From contig DATKMK010000001.1 of NCBI GenBank assembly GCA_035541895.1, positions 1 through 64,000 on the forward strand: 64,000 nt of DNA. The letters run 5' to 3'. Below, one piece after another: positions 1 through 7,476 of the stretch (the first letter of the stretch is position 1; every line of letters starts with the position of its first letter). A model generated the notes under the pieces. It had not been told where the DNA came from. It saw only the letters and a list, made by a program, of their open reading frames with translations, and ran no database searches. Made by a program: the position numbers and the translations under genes. The DNA is from DATKMK01 sp035541895 (GTDB lineage Bacteria; Desulfobacterota; Binatia; HRBIN30; JACQVA1).

Positions 1-103
1 CGTCGTCGCGTCCCCCTGCGCGAGTTGGTCACTGCGGCGCCGCGCGAGGTGCACAGGTCGCGATCGATGCCGGGGTGAGCCGCGGGCCAGTGCGAGGGGC
101 GTG

Positions 104-124
104 GGGGGCAACTCTGGGGGCAAC
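104..124 (+). repeat. Two direct copies of GGGGGCAAC
   Basis: The nonamer GGGGGCAAC occurs at 104-112 and again at 116-124, a 12-bp period. Short direct repeats of this kind are often seen next to integrase genes and att sites of islands inserted at tRNA or tmRNA genes. Here no integrase is recognisable in the 100 bases to the left, so an integration-related role is inference only. Confidence 0.45.
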
Positions 125-171
125 ATACTTGACGGGGCGACTGTGGCTGCCGAAGAATCAATAGGTTACCC

Positions 172-296
172 CAAAAGTTCGATTCCCCCCGCCTTCAACT
201 CTTCCGACAATGACCGAAGAAGTCCGAAAACCCCGCCCCATCCAAGCCGCCCGGCCAAGCCGGGCGGTGTCCGAAGGCGCGCAGCGCCGAAGGAAC
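172..296 (+). repeat. Hairpin repeat element, copy 1, with tRNA-end-like head
   Basis: The element holds in order a GTTCGATTC + CCCCGCC string (177-194), the 12-mer AAGCCGCCCGGC (244-255), and GAAGGAAC (289-296). A perfect 9-bp stem CCGCCCGGC / GCCGGGCGG with loop CAA lies at 247-267, followed by a weaker stem GGCGC / GCGCC at 276-288. The same ordered blocks recur at 671-725. The head resembles the T-loop and acceptor end of a tRNA or tmRNA, but the T-stem does not pair, so it is not a functional RNA gene. Confidence 0.5.
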
Positions 297-300
297 GAGT

Positions 301-543
301 GCCGTCGGCTACGCCACCTGCGGCGAGATCGGCTTCGAGGGCCGCACCGAGTACACCGCGATCGGCACCGTCGTGAACCTCGCCGCGCGCGTGTGCGCGA
401 TGGCACCCGGCGGAGCGATCCTCGTCACCAACCGCGTGCACGCAGCGGTCGACGACCGCGTCGCGGCGTCGAGCCTGGGCGACCACGAGTTCAAGGGCTT
501 CAGCCGGCCCGTGCCGCTCTACCAAATCGACGGCGCGCGGTGA
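301..543 (+). pseudogene. Class III adenylate/guanylate cyclase catalytic domain, 5'-truncated remnant
   Basis: Reading from codon 301 gives about 80 residues that match the C-terminal half of a class III nucleotidyl cyclase domain: GYATCGEIGFEGRTEYTAIG, then VVNLAARV, then FKGFSRPVPLY just before a TGA at 541-543. The first half of the domain, with the metal-binding aspartates, is missing. Codons upstream of 301 back to the stop at 211 show no cyclase similarity and run through the hairpin element. There is no plausible start codon at the homology boundary. I read it as a broken gene whose 5' part was lost by recombination or deletion. Confidence 0.7.
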
Positions 544-879
544 TTCGAGCCGTGGCGTGAGCACCGGGTGCCCAAATCAAAGGAGATGACGTGAATTAGC
601 CGAAAACGGGCGAACGCTAAATTGTTGGTTCTTCATCGTCTGGTTTACCGTCGTCTCCCTCTTCCCTCGTCTTCGATTCTCCCCCCGCCCTCTAAGCCGC
701 CCGGCAACGCCGGCGCGGAAGGAACAAAATCTTCTTCCGAATCCGAGACGACTCAAAGCTTACACCGTGCCCGCTCGCGGCCCATCTTGATCTGCCACGG
801 TGCGTGTCCTTGACGGCGTGCGCTGGTTGGAAGAAGCTGGCGCGTAGATCGACATTCCGACACCAGAAGGGAGACGGCG
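544..879. other. Gene-less stretch with hairpin repeat copy 2
   Basis: No credible gene was found on either strand. The only structure seen is the second copy of the hairpin element at 671-725: TTCGATTCT + CCCCCCGCC, AAGCCGCCCGGC at 694-705 and GAAGGAAC at 718-725. A small stem CCGGC / GCCGG (701-713) replaces the longer stem of copy 1. Confidence 0.5.
671..725 (+). repeat. Hairpin repeat element, copy 2
   Basis: It shares three ordered blocks with copy 1: the TTCGATTC-plus-C-run head, AAGCCGCCCGGC and GAAGGAAC. Distances between blocks are shorter, because copy 1 carries roughly 45 extra bases between head and stem. The two copies bracket the cyclase remnant. Confidence 0.45.
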
Positions 880-1155
880 ATGAGACAAAGACGGATCGTT
901 CGGGTAATGCGGCTGGGCGCCTTTGCTGCGACATTTGCGGCGGGCTTTCTCGCGGGATCGGTCAATCGGCATCCGGCCGATGCCCAACTTGGTGACCTCG
1001 GGAAGGCGGCGCTGGAGAAGGCAGGCGAGTCGGGCGGTGCGCTGGGCTCCGCCGCGCAGCTCGGCAGTGCAATCGTCGAAATGCAACAGCACGTCGACGG
1101 CCTGCAAAAGAATATCGACGTGCTGAAGAAGGTGAAGTCGAGCCTGGGAGGCTAA
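880..1155 (+). CDS. Small secreted or periplasmic protein of unknown function
   Basis: A 91-residue protein with an N-terminal signal peptide: a basic stretch (MRQRRIVRVMR), a hydrophobic core (residues ~12-26) and a likely cleavage near ADA/Q at ~35. The mature part is mostly helical and ends in a Lys-rich, heptad-like segment (QQHVDGLQKNIDVLKKVKSS) that could form a short coiled coil. GGGAG lies 7 bases before the ATG, which fixes the start. I do not recognise a family. It stands alone, with gene-less DNA on both sides. Confidence 0.6.
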   Translation: MRQRRIVRVMRLGAFAATFAAGFLAGSVNRHPADAQLGDLGKAALEKAGESGGALGSAAQLGSAIVEMQQHVDGLQKNIDVLKKVKSSLGG

Positions 1156-1377
1156 CGAGTCGCAGCCGCGACCTCCCTTGCCGGCGCGATCATGTAGCAG
1201 CGGCGAGTGTCGGGAAAAGCGTGACATTGATGGCGTGCAGCGGCGCGCTGCCGGTCTTGCCGTTTGCGCGGAAGGCGTCGGCCCGGTGAAAGTTTGGCTT
1301 TTCGTTGCCGTTCTGAATCCTGAGCCGCGGGTGCAGGGGCAGCCAGCCACCTCGCGTAGAGTTGCGGTACTCGTTCG

Positions 1378-2157
1378 ATGACCGAAGAGACCGGGGTGAA
1401 CGCACATAGAAGCCACGCAAGCAAAGTCCCCGAGTTGGTGCTGAGTTTTTGGATCATCAAGATTGCGGCAACCACCCTGGGCGAAATCGGGGGCGACGCG
1501 CTGTCCATGTCGATGGGGCTGGGGTACCTCGTCAGCACCGCGATCTTCACGGCGATCTTTTTGGTTGCAGTGACGTTCCAGATCAAAGCGGTTCGCTGTC
1601 ATCCGGGCATCTATTGGACGACGATCGTCGCCACAACCACGGTGGGAACCACCCTGGCGGATTTTGCGGATCGGTCGCTCGGAATCGGCTACGCCGGCGG
1701 GGCGTCGCTGTTGTTTGCGGCGCTGCTGGGGTCGTTGGCGATTTGGTATTGGTCTCTGGGTTCGGTGAGGGTCACCGAAGTCAGCAGCCCGAAATCGGAG
1801 GGCTTCTACTGGGTCACCATCATGTTTTCCCAAACACTGGGAACGGCGCTGGGCGATTGGACGGCCGATGACGCGGGGGTAGGTTACGCTGGCGGCATGG
1901 CACTGTTCGGCCTGCTGCTCGCCGCAGTCCTAGCTTTCTACTTCTGGACTACGATTTCGCGGACGTTTCTGTTTTGGGCGGCCTTCATCTTGACGCGCCC
2001 CTTGGGTGCCGTCGTGGGGGACTTCATGGACAAGCCGCATGAAGCGGGAGGCTTGGCCCTCAGTCGCTACACCGGTTCCGCCGTCCTGCTCGTGTTCATT
2101 GCGGCCTGCATCCTGTTCCTTCCACACCGAGCCGGCCAGACCGAAGACGCTCCGTGA
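1378..2157 (+). CDS. COG4705-type integral membrane protein
   Basis: A 259-residue protein with about eight transmembrane segments built from four internal repeats. Each repeat pairs a hydrophobic helix with a T-L-G-x-x-x-(A/G)-D motif and a downstream G-x-G-Y-A-G-G turn, as in TTLADFADRSLGIGYAGG and TALGDWTADDAGVGYAGG. This repeat pattern is that of the COG4705 membrane-anchored proteins, whose function is not known. The fourth repeat is degenerate (GAVVGDFMDK). The first ATG is used; the next in-frame ATG falls inside the first repeat, so the start is reasonably secure. Confidence 0.8.
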   Translation: MTEETGVNAHRSHASKVPELVLSFWIIKIAATTLGEIGGDALSMSMGLGYLVSTAIFTAIFLVAVTFQIKAVRCHPGIYWTTIVATTTVGTTLADFADRSLGIGYAGGASLLFAALLGSLAIWYWSLGSVRVTEVSSPKSEGFYWVTIMFSQTLGTALGDWTADDAGVGYAGGMALFGLLLAAVLAFYFWTTISRTFLFWAAFILTRPLGAVVGDFMDKPHEAGGLALSRYTGSAVLLVFIAACILFLPHRAGQTEDAP

Positions 2158-2655
2158 CGGGTTTGGTGGCGCCCGGTTTCGCGAACAACGGCAGCGCGTT
2201 CTCACCAGCGATATTCCAACACGACACGCGTCGGACCAGAGCGCCCCGAGGTTTGCCGCGGGCGCGGACGCGGCAATCGGAAAGATGCGCCAACAACGCT
2301 CGGGCTCATGCTCATGTTGTTTGTGCCGGTAGAGGAACGCCCACGACATCGGAGAACCAATGGGCGTCGTGCCCCCAGCAGCCGAAGCCGTCGAGCGTGG
2401 TCAGCGATTACACCGGCGCGGCCACGTATTGGTTCATCGAAGAACAAGAGCCACGCGCGCAGCAATCTCAGAGGTCGCTGCATCTTTCGATACTGAAGAG
2501 AGCGGACCGGTCCGGGTGTAGTTTCCCGCGGCGATGCGCGTGCTGCCGTCCGCGCGAGATCGCGGGCGTCGCGGTGCTTTTGCAACTGCGACGCTCGAGA
2601 ACCGATTTGAACTTCTCAGCGGGTTGTCTGGGCGGCCAAAACGAGGAGGAAGAGC
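2158..2655. other. Gene-less stretch
   Basis: About 500 bases with open frames on both strands, but none has a ribosome binding site, recognisable motifs or plausible composition. It presumably carries the promoter of the secreted protein that begins at 2656. No repeats or strong hairpins were noticed. Confidence 0.4.
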
Positions 2656-3000
2656 ATGAAGAAGTTGGCATTGCTGGGAATCTTGCTGTTCGGCGCGTCA
2701 GCGCAGGCGGTCACGTGCCCTCCCGGGCAACACGTCGTCTGTCACGGAGGGAGTGGGCGGGGAGGCGGATATCGCACGACCTGTAGCTGCGTTGTGAATC
2801 CTCCGCCGGCGTGCGTGACAGCGTGGGGAACGCAGGTGGCTGCGGGAACATCGATCATCCTGTACGAGGCGTATCTCGTCTACGCGCCTGACACCTGCAG
2901 CGCGCATGGAATGGTCGTGTCGTGCGATCTGAACGGTGTTCTCAGTCCGCCGAATGCCACCGGGTATCCGATCTGCAACGTCGTCGCCAGCGACGATTAA
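2656..3000 (+). CDS. Small secreted cysteine-rich protein
   Basis: A 114-residue protein with a clear Sec signal peptide (MKKLALLGILLFGASAQA, cleavage after residue 18). The mature chain has eight cysteines (CPPGQHVVC, CSC, PACV, DTCS, SCDL, ICNV), suggesting disulfide-stabilised export. GAGGAGGAAGAG sits directly before the ATG and fixes the start. I do not recognise the family. A strong double palindrome follows within 25 bases of the stop codon. Confidence 0.65.
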   Translation: MKKLALLGILLFGASAQAVTCPPGQHVVCHGGSGRGGGYRTTCSCVVNPPPACVTAWGTQVAAGTSIILYEAYLVYAPDTCSAHGMVVSCDLNGVLSPPNATGYPICNVVASDD

Positions 3001-3308
3001 AGAGCGCGTTCACAGCGGTGTACCGGCGGCACGCACGTGCGTGCCGCCGGGCCGCCTCGACGCCGGCGTCGAGCGGGACGCGAAAACGATCGAGGTCGGT
3101 GTCCTTATCGATCCGGTATTTTTGCCGGCGCAAATGCAAACTCACCGGCGTCGCAAACGACACGAAGCCGAACGGCTTGAGCTTGCGACGCATCGTTCAA
3201 CGGTATGCTCGCTGCCTTTCCTGAAGAGATCCCCCTGTTCAGTGAACTGGTTCACTGCGGCACATGGTGCCAGGTTTAGGTTGACGAGCCTAATCGATTT
3301 TTGCTGCG
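3001..3308. other. Gene-less stretch between convergent genes
   Basis: Holds the double palindrome at 3023-3073. Nothing else is recognised from 3074 to 3308, although open frames exist on both strands. Confidence 0.4.
3023..3073. terminator. Two adjacent perfect palindromes between convergent genes
   Basis: Arms CCGGCGGCACGCAC (3023-3036) and GTGCGTGCCGCCGG (3037-3050) form a perfect 28-bp palindrome with no spacer. Five bases later CTCGACGCC / GGCGTCGAG (3056-3073) forms a second, 18-bp one. They lie just after the stop of the secreted protein and 240 bases beyond the end of the convergent PPOX gene. There is no T-tract, so a factor-independent terminator role is plausible but unproven. 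A protein-binding or cruciform site is the alternative. Confidence 0.5.
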
Positions 3309-3695
3309 CTACCGAGGCAAAATCGGAACGCAGTCGGCGCTGCATGGCGATGCGGGGTTCGGCGCTGCCGCACGCCGATGCAGCACCGCTTTGGTCGGCT
3401 CGATGCGTAACCGACGCCCCTCCTTGATCGACTCGACCACGGCGCTGCCGTCGACGATCAGAGTGTAGTCGGCCTCGGCACGTACCGCGAAGACAAGCGT
3501 CACCGCGGGTCGGGCCGCGGCATTGGCGGCGCTGCGGCTGCCGACATCGGCCACTACCAACGCGTCGCCGTCCCAGCTCACGGCAACGTGGACGGCGTGC
3601 GGATGGGTGTCATCGGACACCGTGAGCAGATACGCCGTCCCATCACGCTCGTCGATCGCCGCCCGCAGCCGGTCGGCTGGAACCGGTATGCTCAT
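3309..3695 (-). CDS. Pyridoxamine-5'-phosphate-oxidase-like (PPOX) fold protein
   Basis: A 128-residue protein with the split-barrel flavin-binding pattern: LTVSDDTHPHAVHVAVSWDG, LVVADVGSRSAANAAARP, then VTLVFAV and a C-terminal LHRRAA strand. PPOX-fold proteins bind FMN, F420 or heme and act on small redox substrates; which applies here cannot be told. The start is taken at MSIPVP because upstream in-frame codons (RRSSGRRAR) look non-coding and would enter the neighbouring gene. It lies 7 bases downstream of the GFA-type gene on the same strand, so the two are probably co-transcribed. Confidence 0.7.
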   Translation of the reverse strand: MSIPVPADRLRAAIDERDGTAYLLTVSDDTHPHAVHVAVSWDGDALVVADVGSRSAANAAARPAVTLVFAVRAEADYTLIVDGSAVVESIKEGRRLRIEPTKAVLHRRAAAPNPASPCSADCVPILPR

Positions 3696-3702
3696 GCGAA
3701 TC

Positions 3703-4110
3703 CTAGCCCGGCGTCCGCTCGAACGCCGGCACACCCTCGGGAATGTGGTGGAAGCTCTGCTTGTCCTTGGTGAAGATCACCATCTGCGGTGTGCCATACA
3801 CGCTCGGGTCATCGAGCGTCCCGACCTTGAGGATCAACGCGCCGGGCATGGCCGGTGACTTGGCCAAGATGTGCGTGCCACATTCGGCGCAGAACTCGCG
3901 CGTGACCGGAGTTGGGAGATCGCTGCGGCGGAACTGCTTCGGCGCGCCCTTGGTATAGCTGAAGCCGGGTTCGGCCACCGCCATGATCACGTTGGGGTGA
4001 CCGCCCGAGATGTACTGACACTCGCGGCAGTGGCACTGACCCTTGAAGAGCGGGTCGCCCTCAGCCTTGTAGCGCAGCGCACCACAGTAACATCCACCTT
4101 GTAATGCCAT
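3703..4110 (-). CDS. GFA/CENP-V family zinc protein
   Basis: A 135-residue single-domain member of the glutathione-dependent formaldehyde-activating enzyme (GFA/CENP-V) family. The zinc ligands are all visible: C7-x-C9 (GGCYCGALRY), C26, C28 and C31 (CHCRECQY), and C74-x-x-C77 (CAECGTH). Most members of this family are not true formaldehyde-activating enzymes, so the substrate is open. AAGGAGGGCG precedes the ATG and fixes the start. It leads a two-gene minus-strand unit with the PPOX-fold gene. Confidence 0.85.
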   Translation of the reverse strand: MALQGGCYCGALRYKAEGDPLFKGQCHCRECQYISGGHPNVIMAVAEPGFSYTKGAPKQFRRSDLPTPVTREFCAECGTHILAKSPAMPGALILKVGTLDDPSVYGTPQMVIFTKDKQSFHHIPEGVPAFERTPG

Positions 4111-4421
4111 GACACGCCCTCCTTGCGCGAAGTCGACGGCGCATTCCGCGTCGCCTCATGTGACGCGTTCATCCGTCGGGCGATAGAATTGCCCGCGCAC
4201 CAGCCCTAGTGCAAGACGGTCGGTGCGGATTCCGAGTCAGCGGTTCCGGGGCTACACCCGAAGCCGCTCACGGCTTGCCGCCGTCGCGGTGCTCGTAACC
4301 CTTCTGCAGTGCGCGGGCTTCCTCAGGTGTCAGGCCCTTCTGCAAAACGTGTTGAGCTTCGGCCAGCAGGGCGTCGATCCGTTTCTTCCATTCCTTGGCG
4401 TAGAGTGGTCGACCAAGCGAG
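4111..4421. other. Interval with a possible coding remnant
   Basis: The half next to the GFA gene (4111-4267) shows nothing recognisable and must hold the GFA promoter. The other half carries the orphan coding-like fragment on the minus strand described separately. Confidence 0.4.
4268..4421 (-). pseudogene. Orphan C-terminal coding fragment downstream of the hemerythrin gene
   Basis: On the minus strand, in the frame shifted by one from the hemerythrin gene, the bases after its stop read as clean protein: LGRPLYAKEWKKRIDALLAE, then AQHVLQKGLTPEEARALQK and GYEHRDGGKP before a TGA at 4268-4270. The frame is open back to about 4483, inside the hemerythrin gene, but offers no ATG, GTG or TTG. 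It may be a truncated gene, or a C-terminal extension put out of frame. I do not recognise its family. Confidence 0.35.
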
Positions 4422-5474
4422 TCACAGATGCAGCGCGTCGGGATCGTAGCCGGCTCGCGCCACGGCGCGGCGCGTGGCGTTCACGACCAGTTCGCCGTCA
4501 ACGTGCGGATGAACCGGCACCTCCGGTGCGGCACGCAGTCCCGCCAGCAAGGCATCGAGATCGTTGCCCACCAACCGCTCGCACTCGCAGTAGACGCCGC
4601 CCGGTCCTTCCTCGACTGCGTTGTGCGCGGTCAGGATCGTGCGAATCGTGCCGACGATCTGCAGGGTCGGCGTCGGCACGAGCAACGCGGCGAGCGCGCC
4701 GTGATCGAGTCGCAACTTGCCGGCGATCGGCAGCGGCTCACCGCCGCGTGCCTTTTGTGCGGCCGGCAGCAAAATCTTTTCTTCCATCCCGATGTGCTTG
4801 AGCAGCCCCTTGCGGAACTCCGCGTACGCGGCGCGATCGATTTCGCCCGGTTTCGCGACGGCCTGGCGCAGCAGCGCATCGAGACGAACGTGATCGTCAG
4901 CGAGTAGACGATAAACCGGTCCGGGCGAGGGGGTGACACCGCGGCGCGCGGCCATCTCCCGACCGATGATGGCCACGTCGCCGGCACTCAAGATGCCGCG
5001 GGCGAGCGCCAACAGCTCCTCGTCTTCGGTCGGGATGTGACGACGATAGATCGCGGCGAGCGCGTCGAGATCCTTCGCCAAATCGCCGATCGCGTCCGAG
5101 GGAAGGCTGTCGTCGTCCAGCCAACGCCGCACCAGCGCGGCGACTCGATCGTGATGGGCGCGGACGTTCCGATGCTCATCGGTCAGTCGGTTGGCGATCG
5201 CAATCGCCGCGGGCGCCTGAGCGTGGTGGGCCGCACGTAGGCGAGGGAAGAGAGACTCTTCTTCGTCGGCGGTGTGCATGGGTTCTGCTTCCGCAAAGTA
5301 ACGCAGGGAGACTTGCAACGCGTCGCGTTGTTCCGAGTCGAGCGCACCGCCGCGTGACTGCCGTGTGACGGTGACGAGCACGCTGAGAAAGTGTTCGATC
5401 CGCCGGTGACAATCGCTCAAAACGCTGAGCGGGTCGCTGAAATCGTGCGCCAAGGGTGCGCCAATTTGGATCAT
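4422..5474 (-). CDS. Double hemerythrin-domain protein
   Basis: A 350-residue cytoplasmic protein with two hemerythrin HHE domains. In the first: DCHRRIEHFL, MHTADEEESLFPRL, DEHRNVRAHH and HIPTEDEELL. In the second: DDHVRLDALL, HIGMEEKILLPA, DHGALAALL and TAHNAVEEGPGG. These carry the expected His/Glu ligands for a diiron site in each half. Such proteins sense or bind O2, NO or reactive species; the role here is not determined. The ATG at 5474 is chosen because AGGAGG lies 8 bases upstream, while the GTG two codons earlier is only 2 bases from it. Confidence 0.85.
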   Translation of the reverse strand: MIQIGAPLAHDFSDPLSVLSDCHRRIEHFLSVLVTVTRQSRGGALDSEQRDALQVSLRYFAEAEPMHTADEEESLFPRLRAAHHAQAPAAIAIANRLTDEHRNVRAHHDRVAALVRRWLDDDSLPSDAIGDLAKDLDALAAIYRRHIPTEDEELLALARGILSAGDVAIIGREMAARRGVTPSPGPVYRLLADDHVRLDALLRQAVAKPGEIDRAAYAEFRKGLLKHIGMEEKILLPAAQKARGGEPLPIAGKLRLDHGALAALLVPTPTLQIVGTIRTILTAHNAVEEGPGGVYCECERLVGNDLDALLAGLRAAPEVPVHPHVDGELVVNATRRAVARAGYDPDALHL

Positions 5475-5676
5475 GAGCACCGCCTCCTGTGTCGACGCGA
5501 TAACGGGCGCGCCGCCTCACTAGGTTTAATCAAAGATACGGCAACGCGACTGAAAAGTCAGCGATCCAGCGTTTGCAACGTTGGACTTGGACGTCTGGTT
5601 GTGGCCGAAGGCGGGGCTGTGCGAAGTCAGGCTCCGGCGTGACTTTTGGCCGGTCCGGCGGTTATGAGTGGGTAGA

Positions 5677-7476
5677 ATGCTCAGTCGCTGGCGAGATCGT
5701 CAGGAAAGGAAGTTCTTCGCGATCCTTCCCAAGGCCGATGCCGGACTCACGGTCGCGTGGTGGATCGTCTTGATTCTGCGCGGTCTGCTTCCCGCCGGGT
5801 TCGCGATCGCCATGGGTGCGCTCGTGGGAGCGGTGCAGCGCGGCGACCACCCCTTCGTGTCGTTGCTGTTCGTGGGAATCGTGTTCGTGCTGCTGCAGGT
5901 GCTGACGCCGATTCATCAAGCAGTGAGTTCCAACCTCGGCGATCGCACCGCCGCATGGCTGTACGACCGCTTGACCGAAGCCTGTGTGCGTCCAACCGGC
6001 ATGGGACATCTCGAAGATCCGAAGCTGACAGGCGATCTCACGGTCGCGCGTGATTTCGACCTCGGCATCACCGGCCCACCGCTGTCGATTTCCATGGACT
6101 TCATCGCCGGTGGTCTGGTCGAGATGATTGCGGGCCTGGCATCGGCGCTTGTGCTCTTCGGATTCGCGTGGTGGGCATCAGTGGTTCTGGCGGGCGCGTG
6201 GCTCGCGACCCACTGGCTGCTGCGCGAAAGCGCGATCTGGCACGACCGCAACACCGACGCGGTGCGCGCCGCCCAACGCGACGCGGAGTACGCCTATCGC
6301 TTGGCGGTCGACGCGCCGGCCGCGAAGGAGCTGCGATTGTTCGGTCTGGCGGCGTGGACCATCGAGCGCTTCATCAATCGACGCACGCTGCTGCACACGC
6401 TGCAGTACGAAGCCACCCGATTGCGCGAGAAGCCGCTCCTGCTGAGCATGGCGCTGGTGCTCGCCGCCAACGTCTTGGTGTTTGCGATGCTGGCGCGCGA
6501 CGTCTCCGCAGGCACGCTGAGCCTGGCGCAGGTGATCATTTTTGCCCAAGCGGCGCTCGGCAGTTCTATGATCGCCTTCGGCGGACTGAACTGGGCCCTG
6601 GACGGCTCGGCGGCGCCGGTAGCAGCGGTGTTGCGGTTGGAGCCGGCGATGCGCACGGCGGGAACGCTGCCGGTCGGTAAGCGCACCGCAACCGGACTGC
6701 CGGCGCGCGACGTACGCTTTCGCGACCTGACCTTCGCGTATCCCGGCGGCCAACCGGTGCTCGAACACTTCGATCTGACCATTCCGGCGGGCACCTCGCT
6801 CGCCATCGTCGGGCAAAACGGTGCCGGCAAAACCACGCTCGCCAAACTGTTGTGTCGGCTCTACGACCCACAATCCGGCGCGATCGAAGTCGACGGCGCC
6901 GATCTGCGTGACCTTGATGTCGCGGCGTGGCGGTCGCGGCTGACGGCGGTGTTTCAAGACTTCATTCGCTTCGAGTTGTCTCTCCGCGAGAACGTTGCGC
7001 CGTCCGGCGCGCCCGACGAGATCATCCGCGCGGCGCTCGCGGCTGCCGGCGCAGAGAAGCTCGCCGCGCTCGACACCGTGTTGGCGCGCGGCTACGACGG
7101 CGGCACCGACCTCTCCGGCGGGCAGTGGCAACGCATCGCGCTCGCCCGCGCCCTGTGTGCCGTCCAACTCGGTGCCGGTGTCGTGCTGCTCGACGAGCCC
7201 ACTGCGCAGCTCGACGTTCGCGGTGAGGCCGAAATCTTCGACCGCATTCTAGCGGCAACGCGCCACTGCACGACAATTCTCATCTCGCATCGCTTCTCGA
7301 CCGTGCGACATGCCGACCGCATTTGCGTGCTCGAACACGGGCGGGTGGTGGAGCTGGGCTCGCACGACGAGCTGATGGCGCGCGGTGGTCGCTATCGCAC
7401 GATGTTCGACCTGCAGGCGCAACGCTTCGGCGGCGAAGCGGATGAAGAGGGGACGGTCTATGACGTCCTCAACTGA
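5677..7476 (+). CDS. ABC exporter half-transporter (TMD-NBD), subunit 1
   Basis: A 599-residue protein with an N-terminal six-helix exporter membrane domain (residues ~25-310) and a C-terminal ATPase. Walker A is GQNGAGKTT (~379), the signature is an intact LSGGQ (~479), Walker B is VVLLDEP (~502) and the switch His is in SHRF. The next gene encodes a second half-transporter and overlaps it by 17 bases, so they probably form a heterodimer. The substrate is unknown; the layout resembles lipid- or peptide-type exporters. A GTG at 5668 is an alternative start. Confidence 0.88.
   Translation: MLSRWRDRQERKFFAILPKADAGLTVAWWIVLILRGLLPAGFAIAMGALVGAVQRGDHPFVSLLFVGIVFVLLQVLTPIHQAVSSNLGDRTAAWLYDRLTEACVRPTGMGHLEDPKLTGDLTVARDFDLGITGPPLSISMDFIAGGLVEMIAGLASALVLFGFAWWASVVLAGAWLATHWLLRESAIWHDRNTDAVRAAQRDAEYAYRLAVDAPAAKELRLFGLAAWTIERFINRRTLLHTLQYEATRLREKPLLLSMALVLAANVLVFAMLARDVSAGTLSLAQVIIFAQAALGSSMIAFGGLNWALDGSAAPVAAVLRLEPAMRTAGTLPVGKRTATGLPARDVRFRDLTFAYPGGQPVLEHFDLTIPAGTSLAIVGQNGAGKTTLAKLLCRLYDPQSGAIEVDGADLRDLDVAAWRSRLTAVFQDFIRFELSLRENVAPSGAPDEIIRAALAAAGAEKLAALDTVLARGYDGGTDLSGGQWQRIALARALCAVQLGAGVVLLDEPTAQLDVRGEAEIFDRILAATRHCTTILISHRFSTVRHADRICVLEHGRVVELGSHDELMARGGRYRTMFDLQAQRFGGEADEEGTVYDVLN

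Noticed and set aside
172..200. A T-loop-like string that could be a tRNA gene end
   Set aside because: The T-stem does not pair and no acceptor, D or anticodon arm precedes it, so it is at best a remnant.
760..1833. A long minus-strand frame opposite the small secreted protein and the COG4705-type gene
   Set aside because: No start context or motifs; both plus-strand genes have signal or repeat structure that explains the region.
2154..2786. A 210-codon plus-strand frame between the COG4705-type gene and the secreted Cys-rich protein
   Set aside because: No ribosome site, low-complexity Arg/Ala/Ser composition, and overlap with the well-supported gene at 2656.
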